Numbered from the stretch's first letter, positions 47,912-57,833 are shown. The stretch: 64,000 nt of DNA from Rhodocyclaceae bacterium (GCA_023150275.1 JAKLLG010000005.1:1-64000), one strand, 5' to 3'. Numbers and translations: made by a program. Notes: a model not told the origin generated them from the sequence alone.

Positions 47912-50143
47912 ATGTCCGCTCCACATCAGACCACCAACTCGAACGCACAGCCCGACAAATGCAGTGCCTGTAACCATGTCACCGACGCCCCGGCCAAAGC
48001 ACCGGGTGGGATTGACGTGCATCAAACTGTACTGCCCGGACAACTCTTGCTAAGCGTTCCCACGATGGACTGTCCCACGGAGGAAGGGCTCATCCGCCGC
48101 GCACTGGAAAATTTTCCCGCTGCCCGCCGTCTGTCGTTTGACCTAGCTGCCCGAACCCTGAGTGTCGACGCCCCGGCAGAAGCGTGGCCAGATATTCAAT
48201 CGGCCATCAAGGAAGCTGGCTTCGATTCGCAACGCATCACTGAGCCGCCATGCGTGAATCCATCTGAGCAGATCCGAAACCCGTTTCTTCAACCGATTGT
48301 CGCGCTTGTAGTGGCCATCGTCGCCGAGGCGGTTGCCTATGTGGCGCCTGAAACGCTGGCTTGGAAACTGCTGGGCATGGGTGTCGCAGGCGTGGCCATT
48401 GCGTTGTCTGGGCTTTCGGTCTTCAAAAAGGGATTGGCAGCTCTCCTGCGCGGGCAAATGAACATCAATGCCCTGATGTCAGTCGCTGTAGCTGGTGCTT
48501 TTGTGATTGGCCAGTGGCCTGAGGCAGCCATGGTGATGGCCCTCTACGCAATTGCAGAACTCATCGAGGCTCGCGCGGTCGACCGTGCTCGCAACGCCAT
48601 CAAAAGCCTGTTAGCGCTCTCGCCGCAGCACGCTGAAGTGCTGCAACCGAATGGGGTATGGCTCCAAGTCCTGGCCAAGGAAATACAGGTCGGCCAGATA
48701 GTCCGTGTCCGTCCGGGAGAGCGCTTTGCGCTGGACGGCAGAGTTACCACCGGCAATAGTGCCGTCGACCAGTCCCCTGTGACCGGTGAAAGCATGCCCA
48801 TTGAGAAAGGACCGGGCGACGAGGTTTTTGCGGGGACTATCAACCAAAGCGGCGCACTGGAGTTCGAGGTAACTGCGCCGGCGAGCGACACCGTCCTAGC
48901 CCGAATCATTCATGCCGTGGAGGAGGCCCAGGGGGCACGGGCCCCTACCCAGCGATTTGTTGACCGTTTCGCCGCCATCTACACACCGAGCGTCTTTGTC
49001 TTGGCACTGGGCGTCGCACTCATCGGTCCCATGGTGCTGGGTTGGACCTGGATGGCCAGCCTCTACAAGGCGCTGGTGATGCTTGTGATCGCCTGCCCCT
49101 GTGCCTTGGTCATCTCTACACCGGTGACTGTGGTCAGCGGTCTTGCTGCGGCGGCGAGACGCGGGATCCTGATTAAGGGCGGCGCCTATTTGGAGGGGGC
49201 CCGGAAACTCAAGGCGGTGGCTTTGGACAAGACAGGGACGGTGACCGAGGGGCGGCCAAAACTCGTGGCCCAAATCATCCTTTCCGAAGCGCTTCCCGAG
49301 TCAGATGTCTTGCGCATTGCCTACGCCTTGGCTGAGCGCTCCGACCATCCGGTGTCGAAGGCGGTGGCAACGGGTTTGGCGCTCCCCGAGCAACTGTATG
49401 TTCAAGACTTCGGCGCTGAAGCCGGGCGTGGTGTCTACGGAACAATAGCCGGCCACGAATACGTGTTAGGCAACCACCGCTGGATTCACGACCGTGGACA
49501 ATGCTCTTCCGAACTGGAAGAAATATTGTTCGAGCATGAACGGCAGGGGCGTACCGTCGCAGTGCTGGCCAACCACGAGACGGTCCTCGCGATATTCGCA
49601 GTCGCGGACACCATCAAGGCAAGTTCCCAGGATGCAATTGGGGAAATGCTGATGCTCGGCGTTACCCCTGTCATGCTGACCGGCGATAACCCGGCCACCG
49701 CGGCGAGCATCGCCGCGCAAGCCGGAATTCAAGATATTCGCGCGAACCTGTTGCCGCAAGAAAAGCTGGAGGCCATTCGTGCATTGTCCAGCGCTGGCTA
49801 CCAAGTGGCCATGGTCGGGGATGGCATTAACGATGCCCCGGCCCTCGCAACGGCAGATATTGGTTTCGCCATGGGTAGTGCCGGTACACATACCGCGATG
49901 GAGGCCGCTGACATAGTCATCATGAACGACGACCTGCGACGGGTGCCGGAGACCATCCGCCTGTCCATGAAAACGCACGTTGTGCTGTGGCAGAACATTA
50001 CACTGGCGCTGGGTATCAAGTTCGTTTTTCTGCTGCTCGCCATCTTCGACAATGCCACCATGTGGATGGCGGTGTTCGCTGACATGGGCGCGAGCCTGCT
50101 GGTGGTGACCAATGGATTGAGGCTTCTCGGAGGACGGAAATGA
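47912..50143 (+). CDS. cadA: Cd/Zn/Pb-translocating P1B-type ATPase
   Basis: A 743-residue P1B ATPase. The N-terminal metal domain carries PTMDCPTEE in place of the usual CxxC. The CPC channel motif (IACPCALVISTP), DKTGT phosphorylation site, SDHP nucleotide motif and MVGDGINDAPAL hinge are intact, with eight predicted helices. This domain variant and the CadR partner point to Cd/Zn/Pb export from the cytoplasm. Its stop overlaps the transglutaminase-like start (ATGA). Confidence 0.92.
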   Translation: MSAPHQTTNSNAQPDKCSACNHVTDAPAKAPGGIDVHQTVLPGQLLLSVPTMDCPTEEGLIRRALENFPAARRLSFDLAARTLSVDAPAEAWPDIQSAIKEAGFDSQRITEPPCVNPSEQIRNPFLQPIVALVVAIVAEAVAYVAPETLAWKLLGMGVAGVAIALSGLSVFKKGLAALLRGQMNINALMSVAVAGAFVIGQWPEAAMVMALYAIAELIEARAVDRARNAIKSLLALSPQHAEVLQPNGVWLQVLAKEIQVGQIVRVRPGERFALDGRVTTGNSAVDQSPVTGESMPIEKGPGDEVFAGTINQSGALEFEVTAPASDTVLARIIHAVEEAQGARAPTQRFVDRFAAIYTPSVFVLALGVALIGPMVLGWTWMASLYKALVMLVIACPCALVISTPVTVVSGLAAAARRGILIKGGAYLEGARKLKAVALDKTGTVTEGRPKLVAQIILSEALPESDVLRIAYALAERSDHPVSKAVATGLALPEQLYVQDFGAEAGRGVYGTIAGHEYVLGNHRWIHDRGQCSSELEEILFEHERQGRTVAVLANHETVLAIFAVADTIKASSQDAIGEMLMLGVTPVMLTGDNPATAASIAAQAGIQDIRANLLPQEKLEAIRALSSAGYQVAMVGDGINDAPALATADIGFAMGSAGTHTAMEAADIVIMNDDLRRVPETIRLSMKTHVVLWQNITLALGIKFVFLLLAIFDNATMWMAVFADMGASLLVVTNGLRLLGGRK

Positions 50144-50919
50144 GCATCGAAATAGTCAAAGCAAGCAGCGAACGCCCTACCGCCGAGGAAGTTGCCCTAT
50201 GGTTGCAACCGACCCGGCTGCTCGATTATTCAAACCCATCGATTCAGCAGTTGATTGAAAGCCGCGGTTGGATGCGTATGCCACCAGCGGAAAGACTCGG
50301 TGCCGCGTACGACTTTGTCCGTGACGAAATCGCATTTGGTTACAACACCTCCGACGATCTATGCGCTTCGCAGGTGTTGCGGGATGGTATCGGGCAGTGC
50401 AACACCAAGGCCACATTGCTGATGGCCTTGTTTCGGGCGATGGACATTCCCTGTCGCCTGCATGGCTTTACCATCGACAAGCGCTTGCAGAAGGGAGCGG
50501 TGACCGGTATAGCCTACTTGTTAGCGCCGCAGAGCATCATTCACAGCTGGGTCGAAGCATGGCTCGACAATCGCTGGTTCCGCCTTGAGGGTTTCATCCT
50601 TGATCGCCGGTATCTCGATGCTTTGCGATTTCAATTTTCCGCATGTCAGGGACCATTCATTGGATACGGGGCGGCTACGCCGGATTTGAAGAGTGCCCCG
50701 GTTGAATGGCGTGCTTGCGATACCTTCATCCAGAAAGAAGGGATTAACAGAGATTTCGGTTTCTTCGACACTCCCGACGATTTCTATGCGCGCCTTGGCG
50801 TCAACTTGTCCGGGCCAAAACGCTGGCTTTTCCAGAATTTCATTCGTCATCAGATGAACCGCAATGTCGAGCGTATCCGCGAGCAGGTACCGAAGGTTGC
50901 ATCGCCCAGGGGAAATTAA
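50140..50919 (+). CDS. transglutaminase-like (papain-fold) protein coupled to cadA
   Basis: A 259-residue cytoplasmic protein of the transglutaminase core family. The Cys-His-Asp site is intact: DGIGQCNTKATLL (Cys near 87), IIHSWVEAWLDNRWFRLEG (His near 132), and FILD. The family includes proteases and cross-linking enzymes. The ATGA overlap with cadA means it is made with the pump, so a role in metal detoxification or metal-damaged protein handling is plausible but unproven. No signal peptide is present. Confidence 0.78.
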   Translation: MSIEIVKASSERPTAEEVALWLQPTRLLDYSNPSIQQLIESRGWMRMPPAERLGAAYDFVRDEIAFGYNTSDDLCASQVLRDGIGQCNTKATLLMALFRAMDIPCRLHGFTIDKRLQKGAVTGIAYLLAPQSIIHSWVEAWLDNRWFRLEGFILDRRYLDALRFQFSACQGPFIGYGAATPDLKSAPVEWRACDTFIQKEGINRDFGFFDTPDDFYARLGVNLSGPKRWLFQNFIRHQMNRNVERIREQVPKVASPRGN

Positions 50920-50935
50920 GCTACAATCCGCTCCC

Positions 50936-51280
50936 ATGCGTCGCTGGCTTGCTACCTTCCTGCTAGTCCTACTGCCGCTCCAGTTCAGCTGGGCGGCGGC
51001 CGCGAGCTATTGCCAGCATGAAACCGGACCTGCCACGAAACACTTCGGGCACCACGAGCATAAGCATCATCAGGATTCCAACACCACATCCGATGATTTA
51101 AAACTTTCGGTCGATGCCGACTGCGCTGCTTGCCATGCCGGCTGCGCAGCAGCTACCGTGACTGTTTCATCCCTCGCGCTTGATACGGCTCCTGCCTTAC
51201 CGGCGCCATGGTTCCCGCATGCGCCGGCGTCACCGCCAAAAGCGCAGCCGGAACGCCCCAACTGGTCTGTTTCCGTCTGA
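50936..51280 (+). CDS. czcI: CzcI-like exported metal-resistance protein
   Basis: A 114-residue protein: signal peptide (MRRWLATFLLVLLPLQFSWA), then AAASYCQHETG, KHFGHHEHKHH and a CAACHAGC cluster. The N-terminus and His-rich motif match CzcI of czc loci, which precede czcC. It is thought to modulate czc expression or bind metal in the periplasm. TACAAT just upstream (about 50921) could be a -10 box. Confidence 0.82.
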   Translation: MRRWLATFLLVLLPLQFSWAAAASYCQHETGPATKHFGHHEHKHHQDSNTTSDDLKLSVDADCAACHAGCAAATVTVSSLALDTAPALPAPWFPHAPASPPKAQPERPNWSVSV

Positions 51281-51416
51281 TCGACGGGGCAGGCGTCTAG
51301 AACACCTTCCGACGTTTTCCTGCATGCCGGCGGCCTAATCGCCGTTGCTCTGGCTCTGCTCCGTTGATTCTCCGCACGGCAACTGTCCGTGCGCCTGTTC
51401 ATCCACGGAGAATCAG

Positions 51417-52679
51417 ATGTCGAAAGCAATACCGAAGTTCTTGCTGCCCTGCGGCTTGTTGATGCTGACCATGGCCGTATCGCCAGCGCTGGCGCAAACG
51501 GGCAGTGGTTCTGCCCGCTCTCTGGCGCAAATCTTTGACGCGGCCTGGCAGCGCCAGCCAGAGGCGAAAACTGCCGAACTAAGACGAGAGGTGGCCGAAG
51601 CCCGGCGGCAAACCACTGAAAGCTGGACAGTAGAGCCGCCATCGCTCGAACTGTCGTCGAAGTCCGATCGTCTCCTCCGAAACGACGGCAATCGGGAATA
51701 CGTCGCGGGCGTTGCCATTCCGTTGTGGTTGCCAGGCGAACGTGCGCGTGCGGGCGCGCTTGCCGAGGCCGAGTCACGCGCAGTCGCCAGTCGTATTAGT
51801 GCAGCGCAACTGCGTACTGCCGCCGCGGTACGTGAGGCTTGGTGGAACTGGCAACGTGCCCGGGGCGAACGGCAATTGGCTAGTGAGCGACTTGCGAACG
51901 CACAGCGAATCACCGAGGACGTGCGCCGGCGGGTCAAGGCCGGCGATCTTTCCCGCGCTGACCAACATCAGGCAGACGGTGCATTGGCAGGCGCCGAGGC
52001 AGCGCAGGCCGAAGCGGAGAGCAACCTACTTGCCACTACACGCCAGTTGTATGCATTGGCAGGCATGGCACCGGATGAAACTGCGGCTGACACACCGGAG
52101 CCCATGCCTAAGCTGGAGCGGGATGCGGCGGTAGGTGAAGCGACACATCCTGGCCTTGCCGCGCTGCACGACCGCGCCGAGATCGCGCGGCGCAGTGCCG
52201 ATCTGGCGAGCGTACAGACACGGAACAATCCCGAACTTCTGCTGGCCACCACACGCGAACGTGGAAATTTCGATGACAGCTACTCGCAGACGCTGACATT
52301 CGGCGTGCGCATTCCCTTTGGCTCGGAAAGCCGTAGCCGTGTGAAGAACGGGCTTGCGCGAGCCGAGGCGCTAGAAGCCGAAGATCAGTTGCGCCTTGAG
52401 CGCGAGCGGTTGCTCGCGGATGTTGATGCCGCCGAGGCACGCGTGAAGGCGGCTCGCAGCCAGCTTGCCGCAGCCGATAAGCGTGCCCGACTGGCGGGCG
52501 AATCGCGCGGCTTCTTTGAAAAGTCCTTTCGCATGGGCGAAACCGATTTGCCGACGCGATTGCGCATAGAACTCGAAGCTGCCGAGGCCACAAAGCAGGC
52601 GAGCCGCGCACGAATTGAGCTGGCAGCTGCAATTTCCGGACTGCGCCAGACGCTCGGCATCATCCCGGATCAGAAATGA
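51417..52679 (+). CDS. czcC: outer membrane efflux protein CzcC (TolC family)
   Basis: A 420-residue TolC-family protein with a signal peptide (cleavage near SPALA-QT) and two repeated helical halves (LAQIFDAAWQRQPE... and EATHPGLAALHDRAEIARRSADL...), typical of CzcC. It forms the outer-membrane exit of the RND efflux complex encoded downstream. The gene begins after a 136-base gap from czcI and is followed by an extra exported protein rather than directly by czcB. Confidence 0.88.
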   Translation: MSKAIPKFLLPCGLLMLTMAVSPALAQTGSGSARSLAQIFDAAWQRQPEAKTAELRREVAEARRQTTESWTVEPPSLELSSKSDRLLRNDGNREYVAGVAIPLWLPGERARAGALAEAESRAVASRISAAQLRTAAAVREAWWNWQRARGERQLASERLANAQRITEDVRRRVKAGDLSRADQHQADGALAGAEAAQAEAESNLLATTRQLYALAGMAPDETAADTPEPMPKLERDAAVGEATHPGLAALHDRAEIARRSADLASVQTRNNPELLLATTRERGNFDDSYSQTLTFGVRIPFGSESRSRVKNGLARAEALEAEDQLRLERERLLADVDAAEARVKAARSQLAAADKRARLAGESRGFFEKSFRMGETDLPTRLRIELEAAEATKQASRARIELAAAISGLRQTLGIIPDQK

Positions 52680-52696
52680 CAGGAACAAAGAACACC

Positions 52697-53251
52697 ATGA
52701 AAAATGCAGAAATATTGATTGCCGCCCTGTTGGCGGTGACGCTGCCGGCCTACGCCGGCGGCGGACACGATCACGGCGAAGCAGCAGTCTCAGCGGCCGG
52801 TATCGTCCTGCCGTCAGTGACCGCCGTCACGGAAAGCTTCGAACTGGTGGGGCGGCTGGGTAGTGGCGAATTGTCGATCTTGGTCGACCGTACTGACAGT
52901 AACGAGCCTGTACTCGGCGCTCGCCTTTCCGTCGAGCTGGACGGTCGCACCGCCGAAGCGCCGTTTCATGCCGATCATGGCGACTATTCGTTGACCGATA
53001 CCGCATTGCTTGCGCTACTGGAAAAACCCGGCATCAAGGCGATGACGTTTACGCTGATTGCAGGCGACGAGAGCGATCTGCTGACCGGCGAGATGGATAT
53101 TCACGACGAACCCGTTGCTGCCGGTCATGTTGCAAGCTGGCGTGACTACGCGACCCAAGGGGGCGCCACTGCTCTCGTCATCCTGCTGGCTGTCGTCGTC
53201 CTTCGTCGTTTTGCTGCCGTCCGCCAAGCACGCCGTGGAGGTGTCGCATGA
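52697..53251 (+). CDS. exported His-rich protein of the czc operon
   Basis: A 184-residue protein with a signal peptide (ending PAYAG), the metal-binding-like GGHDHGEA at the mature N-terminus, a beta-rich domain (GELSILVDRTDSNEPVLGARLSVEL, FHADHGDYSLTD) and a C-terminal membrane helix (about 157-175). It overlaps czcB by four bases. The same HDHG motif starts the mature CzcB. It is probably a periplasmic accessory of the pump; no standard name recalled. Confidence 0.72.
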   Translation: MKNAEILIAALLAVTLPAYAGGGHDHGEAAVSAAGIVLPSVTAVTESFELVGRLGSGELSILVDRTDSNEPVLGARLSVELDGRTAEAPFHADHGDYSLTDTALLALLEKPGIKAMTFTLIAGDESDLLTGEMDIHDEPVAAGHVASWRDYATQGGATALVILLAVVVLRRFAAVRQARRGGVA

Positions 53252-54267
53252 AGCCACGCCTGATATTCCTGCTCGCCCTGCTGACCGGTTTGTTCGCCAT
53301 GCCGGTATTGGCCGGAGACGGACACGATCACGGCGACTCGCCGCCGGTTGCCAATGGCAACGGGCCAAAGCGCCAGCCGGACGGTAGTGTATTTCTTCCC
53401 AAGCCGGCCCAGCGCCAGATCGGCGTACGTACCCTGCCGGCCGCTGCAAGCGAGTTGGCGCGCACATTTGAGCTACCCGGAAAGGTGGTGATGGACCCCA
53501 ACGCTGGCGGTCGAGTGCAGTCGATGATCGCTGGCCGTGTGACGGCAGGACCGAAGGGGCTGCCGCAGCCCGGCCAACAGGTAAAGAAGGGCGAGGTGCT
53601 GGCCTGGGTGACGCCCGAAGCCGGTGGCAACAGCCGATCGCTCGCCGAAACCCGGCTGCAACGCCTGCGCGAGCTAACCGACACCGTACCGCGGAAAACA
53701 ATTGAGGAAGCCGAGGCGGCAGTCGCCAACGAGCAGCTAAGGGCACCAGTAAATGGCGTGGTGGCGATGGCGAACGCTGTCGCCGGGCAGGTGGTAGAAG
53801 CACGCGAGATACTTTTCGAAATCGTCGATCCGCAACGCCAGCAGGTTGAGGCACTGTCCTTCGATCCGCTGCTCGCCGACGACATCGCCGGCGCTTCGCT
53901 AGCAGTCGGTGAGCGTCGGGTGCCGCTGGTTCTGGTTGGCGTATCGCGCATTCTTCGTGAGCAGGCACTACCTATCCGCTTCCGGGGCGAGGGTGATGCG
54001 CTCGCCACCCTCGCCGTCGGTCAGCCGGTCAGGGTATTCGTCGCGACACGGGGAACGGTTCGCGGGATTGACGTACCCGCTGCTGCACTGATGAAGAGTC
54101 CGGCAAACCAGACCATCGTTTGGGTAAAGACGGCCCCCGAACGTTTTGAGCCTCGTCCTGTACAGGTCGAACCGCTGGATGGCGTTGCCGTCGCCATCAC
54201 CGCCGGTCTGAACCCGGGCGATCGCGTCGTCGTGCGTGGCGCGACGCTAATCAACCAAGTGCGTTGA
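53248..54267 (+). CDS. czcB: RND periplasmic adaptor CzcB, short form
   Basis: A 339-residue membrane fusion protein with a signal peptide (ending PVLAG), HDHGDS motif, lipoyl halves (VQSMIAGRVTAG... and LRAPVNGVVAMANAVAGQVV) and a beta-barrel/MP domain. The coiled-coil hairpin between the lipoyl halves is reduced to about 45 residues (RSLAETRLQRLRELTDTVP, TIEEAEAAVANEQ), much shorter than usual. How it docks to CzcC is therefore an open point. Overlaps the preceding gene (ATGA). Confidence 0.86.
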   Translation: MKPRLIFLLALLTGLFAMPVLAGDGHDHGDSPPVANGNGPKRQPDGSVFLPKPAQRQIGVRTLPAAASELARTFELPGKVVMDPNAGGRVQSMIAGRVTAGPKGLPQPGQQVKKGEVLAWVTPEAGGNSRSLAETRLQRLRELTDTVPRKTIEEAEAAVANEQLRAPVNGVVAMANAVAGQVVEAREILFEIVDPQRQQVEALSFDPLLADDIAGASLAVGERRVPLVLVGVSRILREQALPIRFRGEGDALATLAVGQPVRVFVATRGTVRGIDVPAAALMKSPANQTIVWVKTAPERFEPRPVQVEPLDGVAVAITAGLNPGDRVVVRGATLINQVR

Positions 54268-54279
54268 GGACGGGCTGAC

Positions 54280-57200
54280 ATGTTCAAGTGGCTACTCGAA
54301 AACAGCCTGGCCAATCGCTTACTTGTAATCATTGCAAGCTTGGTACTGATGGCCTACGGAGCGTTCACCCTGTCGCGAACGCCGGTGGATGTTTTTCCCG
54401 ACCTTAACAAACCGACCGTCACAATCATGACCGAGGCCGGCGGTATGGCGGCCGAGGAAGTGGAGCAACTAATCACCTTTCCGCTGGAAACGACGATGAA
54501 TGGTCTGCCCGGCGTAGAGAGCGTGCGCTCGACGTCAAGCGCCGGCCTCTCGTTCCTTTACGTTACATTCGACTGGAGGACCGAGATCTTCCGCGCCCGT
54601 CAAATGGTTGCCGAGCGCCTGTCGGCGATGGAGGAAGGGTTGCCGGAAGGCGTTGTGCCACGAATGGGGCCGATTAGTTCGGTGATGGGCGAAATCATGC
54701 AGATCGCGATTCCGATCGATATCGGCAAGATCACCCCAATGCAGGTGCGCGAATACGCCGACTGGGTGCTGCGCCCACGCCTGATGGCGGTGCCGGGCGT
54801 TGCGCAGGTGATTCCCATTGGCGGTGAGGTGCGCCAGTTTCAGGTACAGCCGAACACCGTGCGCATGGCCGAGTTAGGCATATCGCATGAGCAGCTCGAA
54901 AGGGCGCTCAAAGGCTTCAGTTCGAATACATCGGGCGGATTCCTTGAGCTGAATGGACGGGAGTTCCTGATTCGCCATCTGGGCCGCACCTCGCGCCTGG
55001 AAGACCTGAAGAACTTGGCATTGACAGCGAAGAACGGCCAGCCGGTGCTGCTGCGGCAGATTGCGGAAGTGGCGTTCGCGCCAGCGATCCGACGCGGCGA
55101 CGCCGGTTTCGAAGGACAGCCTGCGGTGATCCTCGGCATCCAGAAACAACCGACGGCCGACACCATCCATCTGACACGGACGATCGAGGCGGCGCTCGCC
55201 GATCTCGGTAAGACGCTGCCGGCGGGGATGGAAAAACCACAGGTAACCTTCCGTCAGGCCAGCTTCATCGAAGCCTCGATCTCGACGCTGCAAGGAAAGC
55301 TGATCGGTGCCTCGGTCTTCGTTGCGGCGATCCTGTTCTTCTTCCTCGGCACACTGCGGCCGACCGTCATCGCGCTGACCGCAATACCGGTGTCGATCTT
55401 TATCACCGCGCTCGTTTTTCAATACTTTGGACTTTCAATCAACACCATGACACTGGGTGGCCTGGCCATCGCCATCGGCGGTCTGGTCGATGATGCCGTG
55501 GTCGGCATCGAGAACGTGTTGCGCCGACTGAAGGAAGAGCGCGCGAAGCACCATGACCACCGACTGCATCCGCTCGAACTGGTTGCCCGCGCGACGATGG
55601 AGGTGCGTTCGGCGATTCTCTACGCGACGGTCATCATCGTGTTGGTTTTCCTGCCGCTGTTTGCGTTGCCGGGCATGGAAGGTCGTCTGTTCGTCCCACT
55701 CGGCATCGCCTTCATCGTATCAACGCTGGCATCGCTGGTCGTTTCGGTGACGATCACGCCGGTGTTGGCGTTTTATCTGCTGCCCCGCATGAAATCACTC
55801 GACCACGGCGATACGAAGGTACTGGCCTGGCTTAAGGGCGCTTACCGCGGCTCTCTGCAAGCAGTCCTCGACCGGCCGCGGGCCGCCGTTATCGCCGGCA
55901 CGATGGCGGTGCTGCTCGCTGCTGTGGCTGTACCGTTCTTTCCGAAGACCTTCCTGCCACCATTCAATGAGGGTACGTTGCTGGTCGGCCTGCGCCTCAA
56001 TCCCGGCGTCACTCTAGCCGAATCGTCGGCGTTGGCGTCGCAGGCTGAGGTGTTGGTGCGGCAGGTTCCCGAGGTCACTCATGTCGGCCGGCGCAGCGGT
56101 CGTGCCGAACTCGACGAGCACGCCGAGGGGGTGCATGTCAGCGAACTTGATGTCGGATTGAAGCCGGCCGGCGAACTGACCCGACCGATGGGCGAGATTG
56201 CTGCCGATATCCGTTCCCGCCTGGTGAACCTGCCGGCGGCGATCGCCATTGGCCAGCCGATTTCGCACCGCATCGACCACATGCTCTCCGGCGTCCGCTC
56301 GCAGATCGCGATCAAGCTTTTCGGCGAAGATCTCGATACGCTACGGGGGCAGGCCGATGTGCTGCGCAGCAAGCTCGCGGCGATTCCCGGCTTGGCGGAC
56401 CTGGAAATCGAGAAGCAGGTGCTGGCGCCGCAGATCAAGGTACGCATCGACTACGCAGCGGCCGCGCAGTACGGCGTGCCGGCACCGCAAATTCTGGCGA
56501 CGCTGCAAAGTCTGGTTGAGGGCGAGCGGGTGGCGCAGATTGTCGAAGGTGGGCGTCGCTTCGCACTGGTTGTCCGCCTACCGGAGGGCGCTCGCTCGCT
56601 GGACGGGCTTGGCCAAATCCTGCTGGAAACACCGAGCGGCCGGATTCCGCTCGCGCGTATTGCCAGCATCGAGGAAAGCGACGGGCCTAATCAGATCAGC
56701 CGAGACGACGGCAAGCGGCGCATCGTCATATCGGCCAACGCGCAGGGTCGAGCACTGTCCGAAATCGTCGAGGACATCCGCCGCGTGGTTGATGCGACGA
56801 AACTGCCGGAAGGCTACTTCGTCACCCTTGGGGGACAGTTCCAGGCTCAGGAGGAAGCCTCTAAGCTGGTTGGCCTGCTGTCGGTGGTGTCATTGACGCT
56901 GATGTTCGTCGTTCTGTTCTCGCGCTACAAGTCGGTGCGCTTGTCGGTACTGATCATGGCCAATATTCCACTGGCTTTGGTTGGCGCAGTGATCGGCCTG
57001 TGGCTCTCCGGCCAGCCGCTGTCGGTGGCAGCACTTATCGGTTTCATCACACTTGCCGGGATCTCAGTGCGCAACGGCATCCTCAAGGTCAGTCATTACA
57101 TCAATCTGATGCGCATGGAAGGCGAGTCCTTCGATCACAAGATGATTCTGCGCGGTTCGCTTGAACGGCTATCTCCGGTGCTTATGACGGCGCTCGTCAC

Positions 57201-57399
57201 CGCTTTCGCTCTGGCACCGCTGCTCTTCGAGGCCGAGCGACCTGGAACCGAGATCCTGCACCCGGTGGCCGTTGTCATCTTCTCCGGGCTGATCAGCTCG
57301 ACGTTGCTCGACACCTATCTGACACCTGCGCTGTTCTGGCTGTTCGGCAAGAGTGATGCTGAGCGACTGACAGCTGACCGTGACGTTGGTGCCCTCTAA
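54280..57399 (+). CDS. czcA: heavy-metal efflux RND pump, CzcA family
   Basis: A 1039-residue RND transporter with 12 helices and two periplasmic loops, full length. The TM4 proton-relay segment reads AIGGLVDDAVVGIENVLRRL. Two acidic residues are present, but the DFG...VDGAVV...EN form of Zn/Co/Cd CzcA pumps is not, so the ion cannot be assigned from this motif. It exports divalent metal with CzcB and CzcC. Confidence 0.9.
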   Translation: MFKWLLENSLANRLLVIIASLVLMAYGAFTLSRTPVDVFPDLNKPTVTIMTEAGGMAAEEVEQLITFPLETTMNGLPGVESVRSTSSAGLSFLYVTFDWRTEIFRARQMVAERLSAMEEGLPEGVVPRMGPISSVMGEIMQIAIPIDIGKITPMQVREYADWVLRPRLMAVPGVAQVIPIGGEVRQFQVQPNTVRMAELGISHEQLERALKGFSSNTSGGFLELNGREFLIRHLGRTSRLEDLKNLALTAKNGQPVLLRQIAEVAFAPAIRRGDAGFEGQPAVILGIQKQPTADTIHLTRTIEAALADLGKTLPAGMEKPQVTFRQASFIEASISTLQGKLIGASVFVAAILFFFLGTLRPTVIALTAIPVSIFITALVFQYFGLSINTMTLGGLAIAIGGLVDDAVVGIENVLRRLKEERAKHHDHRLHPLELVARATMEVRSAILYATVIIVLVFLPLFALPGMEGRLFVPLGIAFIVSTLASLVVSVTITPVLAFYLLPRMKSLDHGDTKVLAWLKGAYRGSLQAVLDRPRAAVIAGTMAVLLAAVAVPFFPKTFLPPFNEGTLLVGLRLNPGVTLAESSALASQAEVLVRQVPEVTHVGRRSGRAELDEHAEGVHVSELDVGLKPAGELTRPMGEIAADIRSRLVNLPAAIAIGQPISHRIDHMLSGVRSQIAIKLFGEDLDTLRGQADVLRSKLAAIPGLADLEIEKQVLAPQIKVRIDYAAAAQYGVPAPQILATLQSLVEGERVAQIVEGGRRFALVVRLPEGARSLDGLGQILLETPSGRIPLARIASIEESDGPNQISRDDGKRRIVISANAQGRALSEIVEDIRRVVDATKLPEGYFVTLGGQFQAQEEASKLVGLLSVVSLTLMFVVLFSRYKSVRLSVLIMANIPLALVGAVIGLWLSGQPLSVAALIGFITLAGISVRNGILKVSHYINLMRMEGESFDHKMILRGSLERLSPVLMTALVTAFALAPLLFEAERPGTEILHPVAVVIFSGLISSTLLDTYLTPALFWLFGKSDAERLTADRDVGAL

Positions 57400-57422
57400 T
57401 TTTATCGATGAAAGGAAATACT

Positions 57423-57806
57423 ATGAATCTGCCCTACTTTACTGTCGCCCTCTCGATTTGTTTCGCCAGCGCCGTATTTGCAGCAGACAAGCATGATCAC
57501 GGACATGAACACAAACCGCTGCACGGCGGGGTCGTAACCGAGGTCAAGGATGTCGACTACGAGCTGGTCGCTAAACCGGACGTGATCCAGTTGCACCTTC
57601 GGGACCACGGCAAGCCGGTCGATGTGTCGAAGGTTGGCGCCAAACTGACCCTGCTTTCCGGAACGGAGAAGCAGGAAGTCGAGTTGAAGCCGGCTGGTGC
57701 CTTGCTGGAAGCCAAAGGCAATTTCAAGGTGGCGAATGCAAAAGTCGTAGCTTTGGTATCGCAGCCAGGCAAAGCTGCAATAACCGTCCGCTTTGCATTG
57801 AAGTAG
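57423..57806 (+). CDS. exported His-rich protein downstream of czcA
   Basis: A 127-residue protein with a signal peptide (ending AVFAA) and DKHDHGHEHKPLHGG at the mature N-terminus, followed by a small beta-rich domain. The His-rich start suggests periplasmic metal binding. It lies 23 bases after czcA and is the third protein here carrying an HDHG motif. Confidence 0.75.
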   Translation: MNLPYFTVALSICFASAVFAADKHDHGHEHKPLHGGVVTEVKDVDYELVAKPDVIQLHLRDHGKPVDVSKVGAKLTLLSGTEKQEVELKPAGALLEAKGNFKVANAKVVALVSQPGKAAITVRFALK

Positions 57807-57833
57807 CGTATGCGCCAGAAAGGGCGGCCTGCA

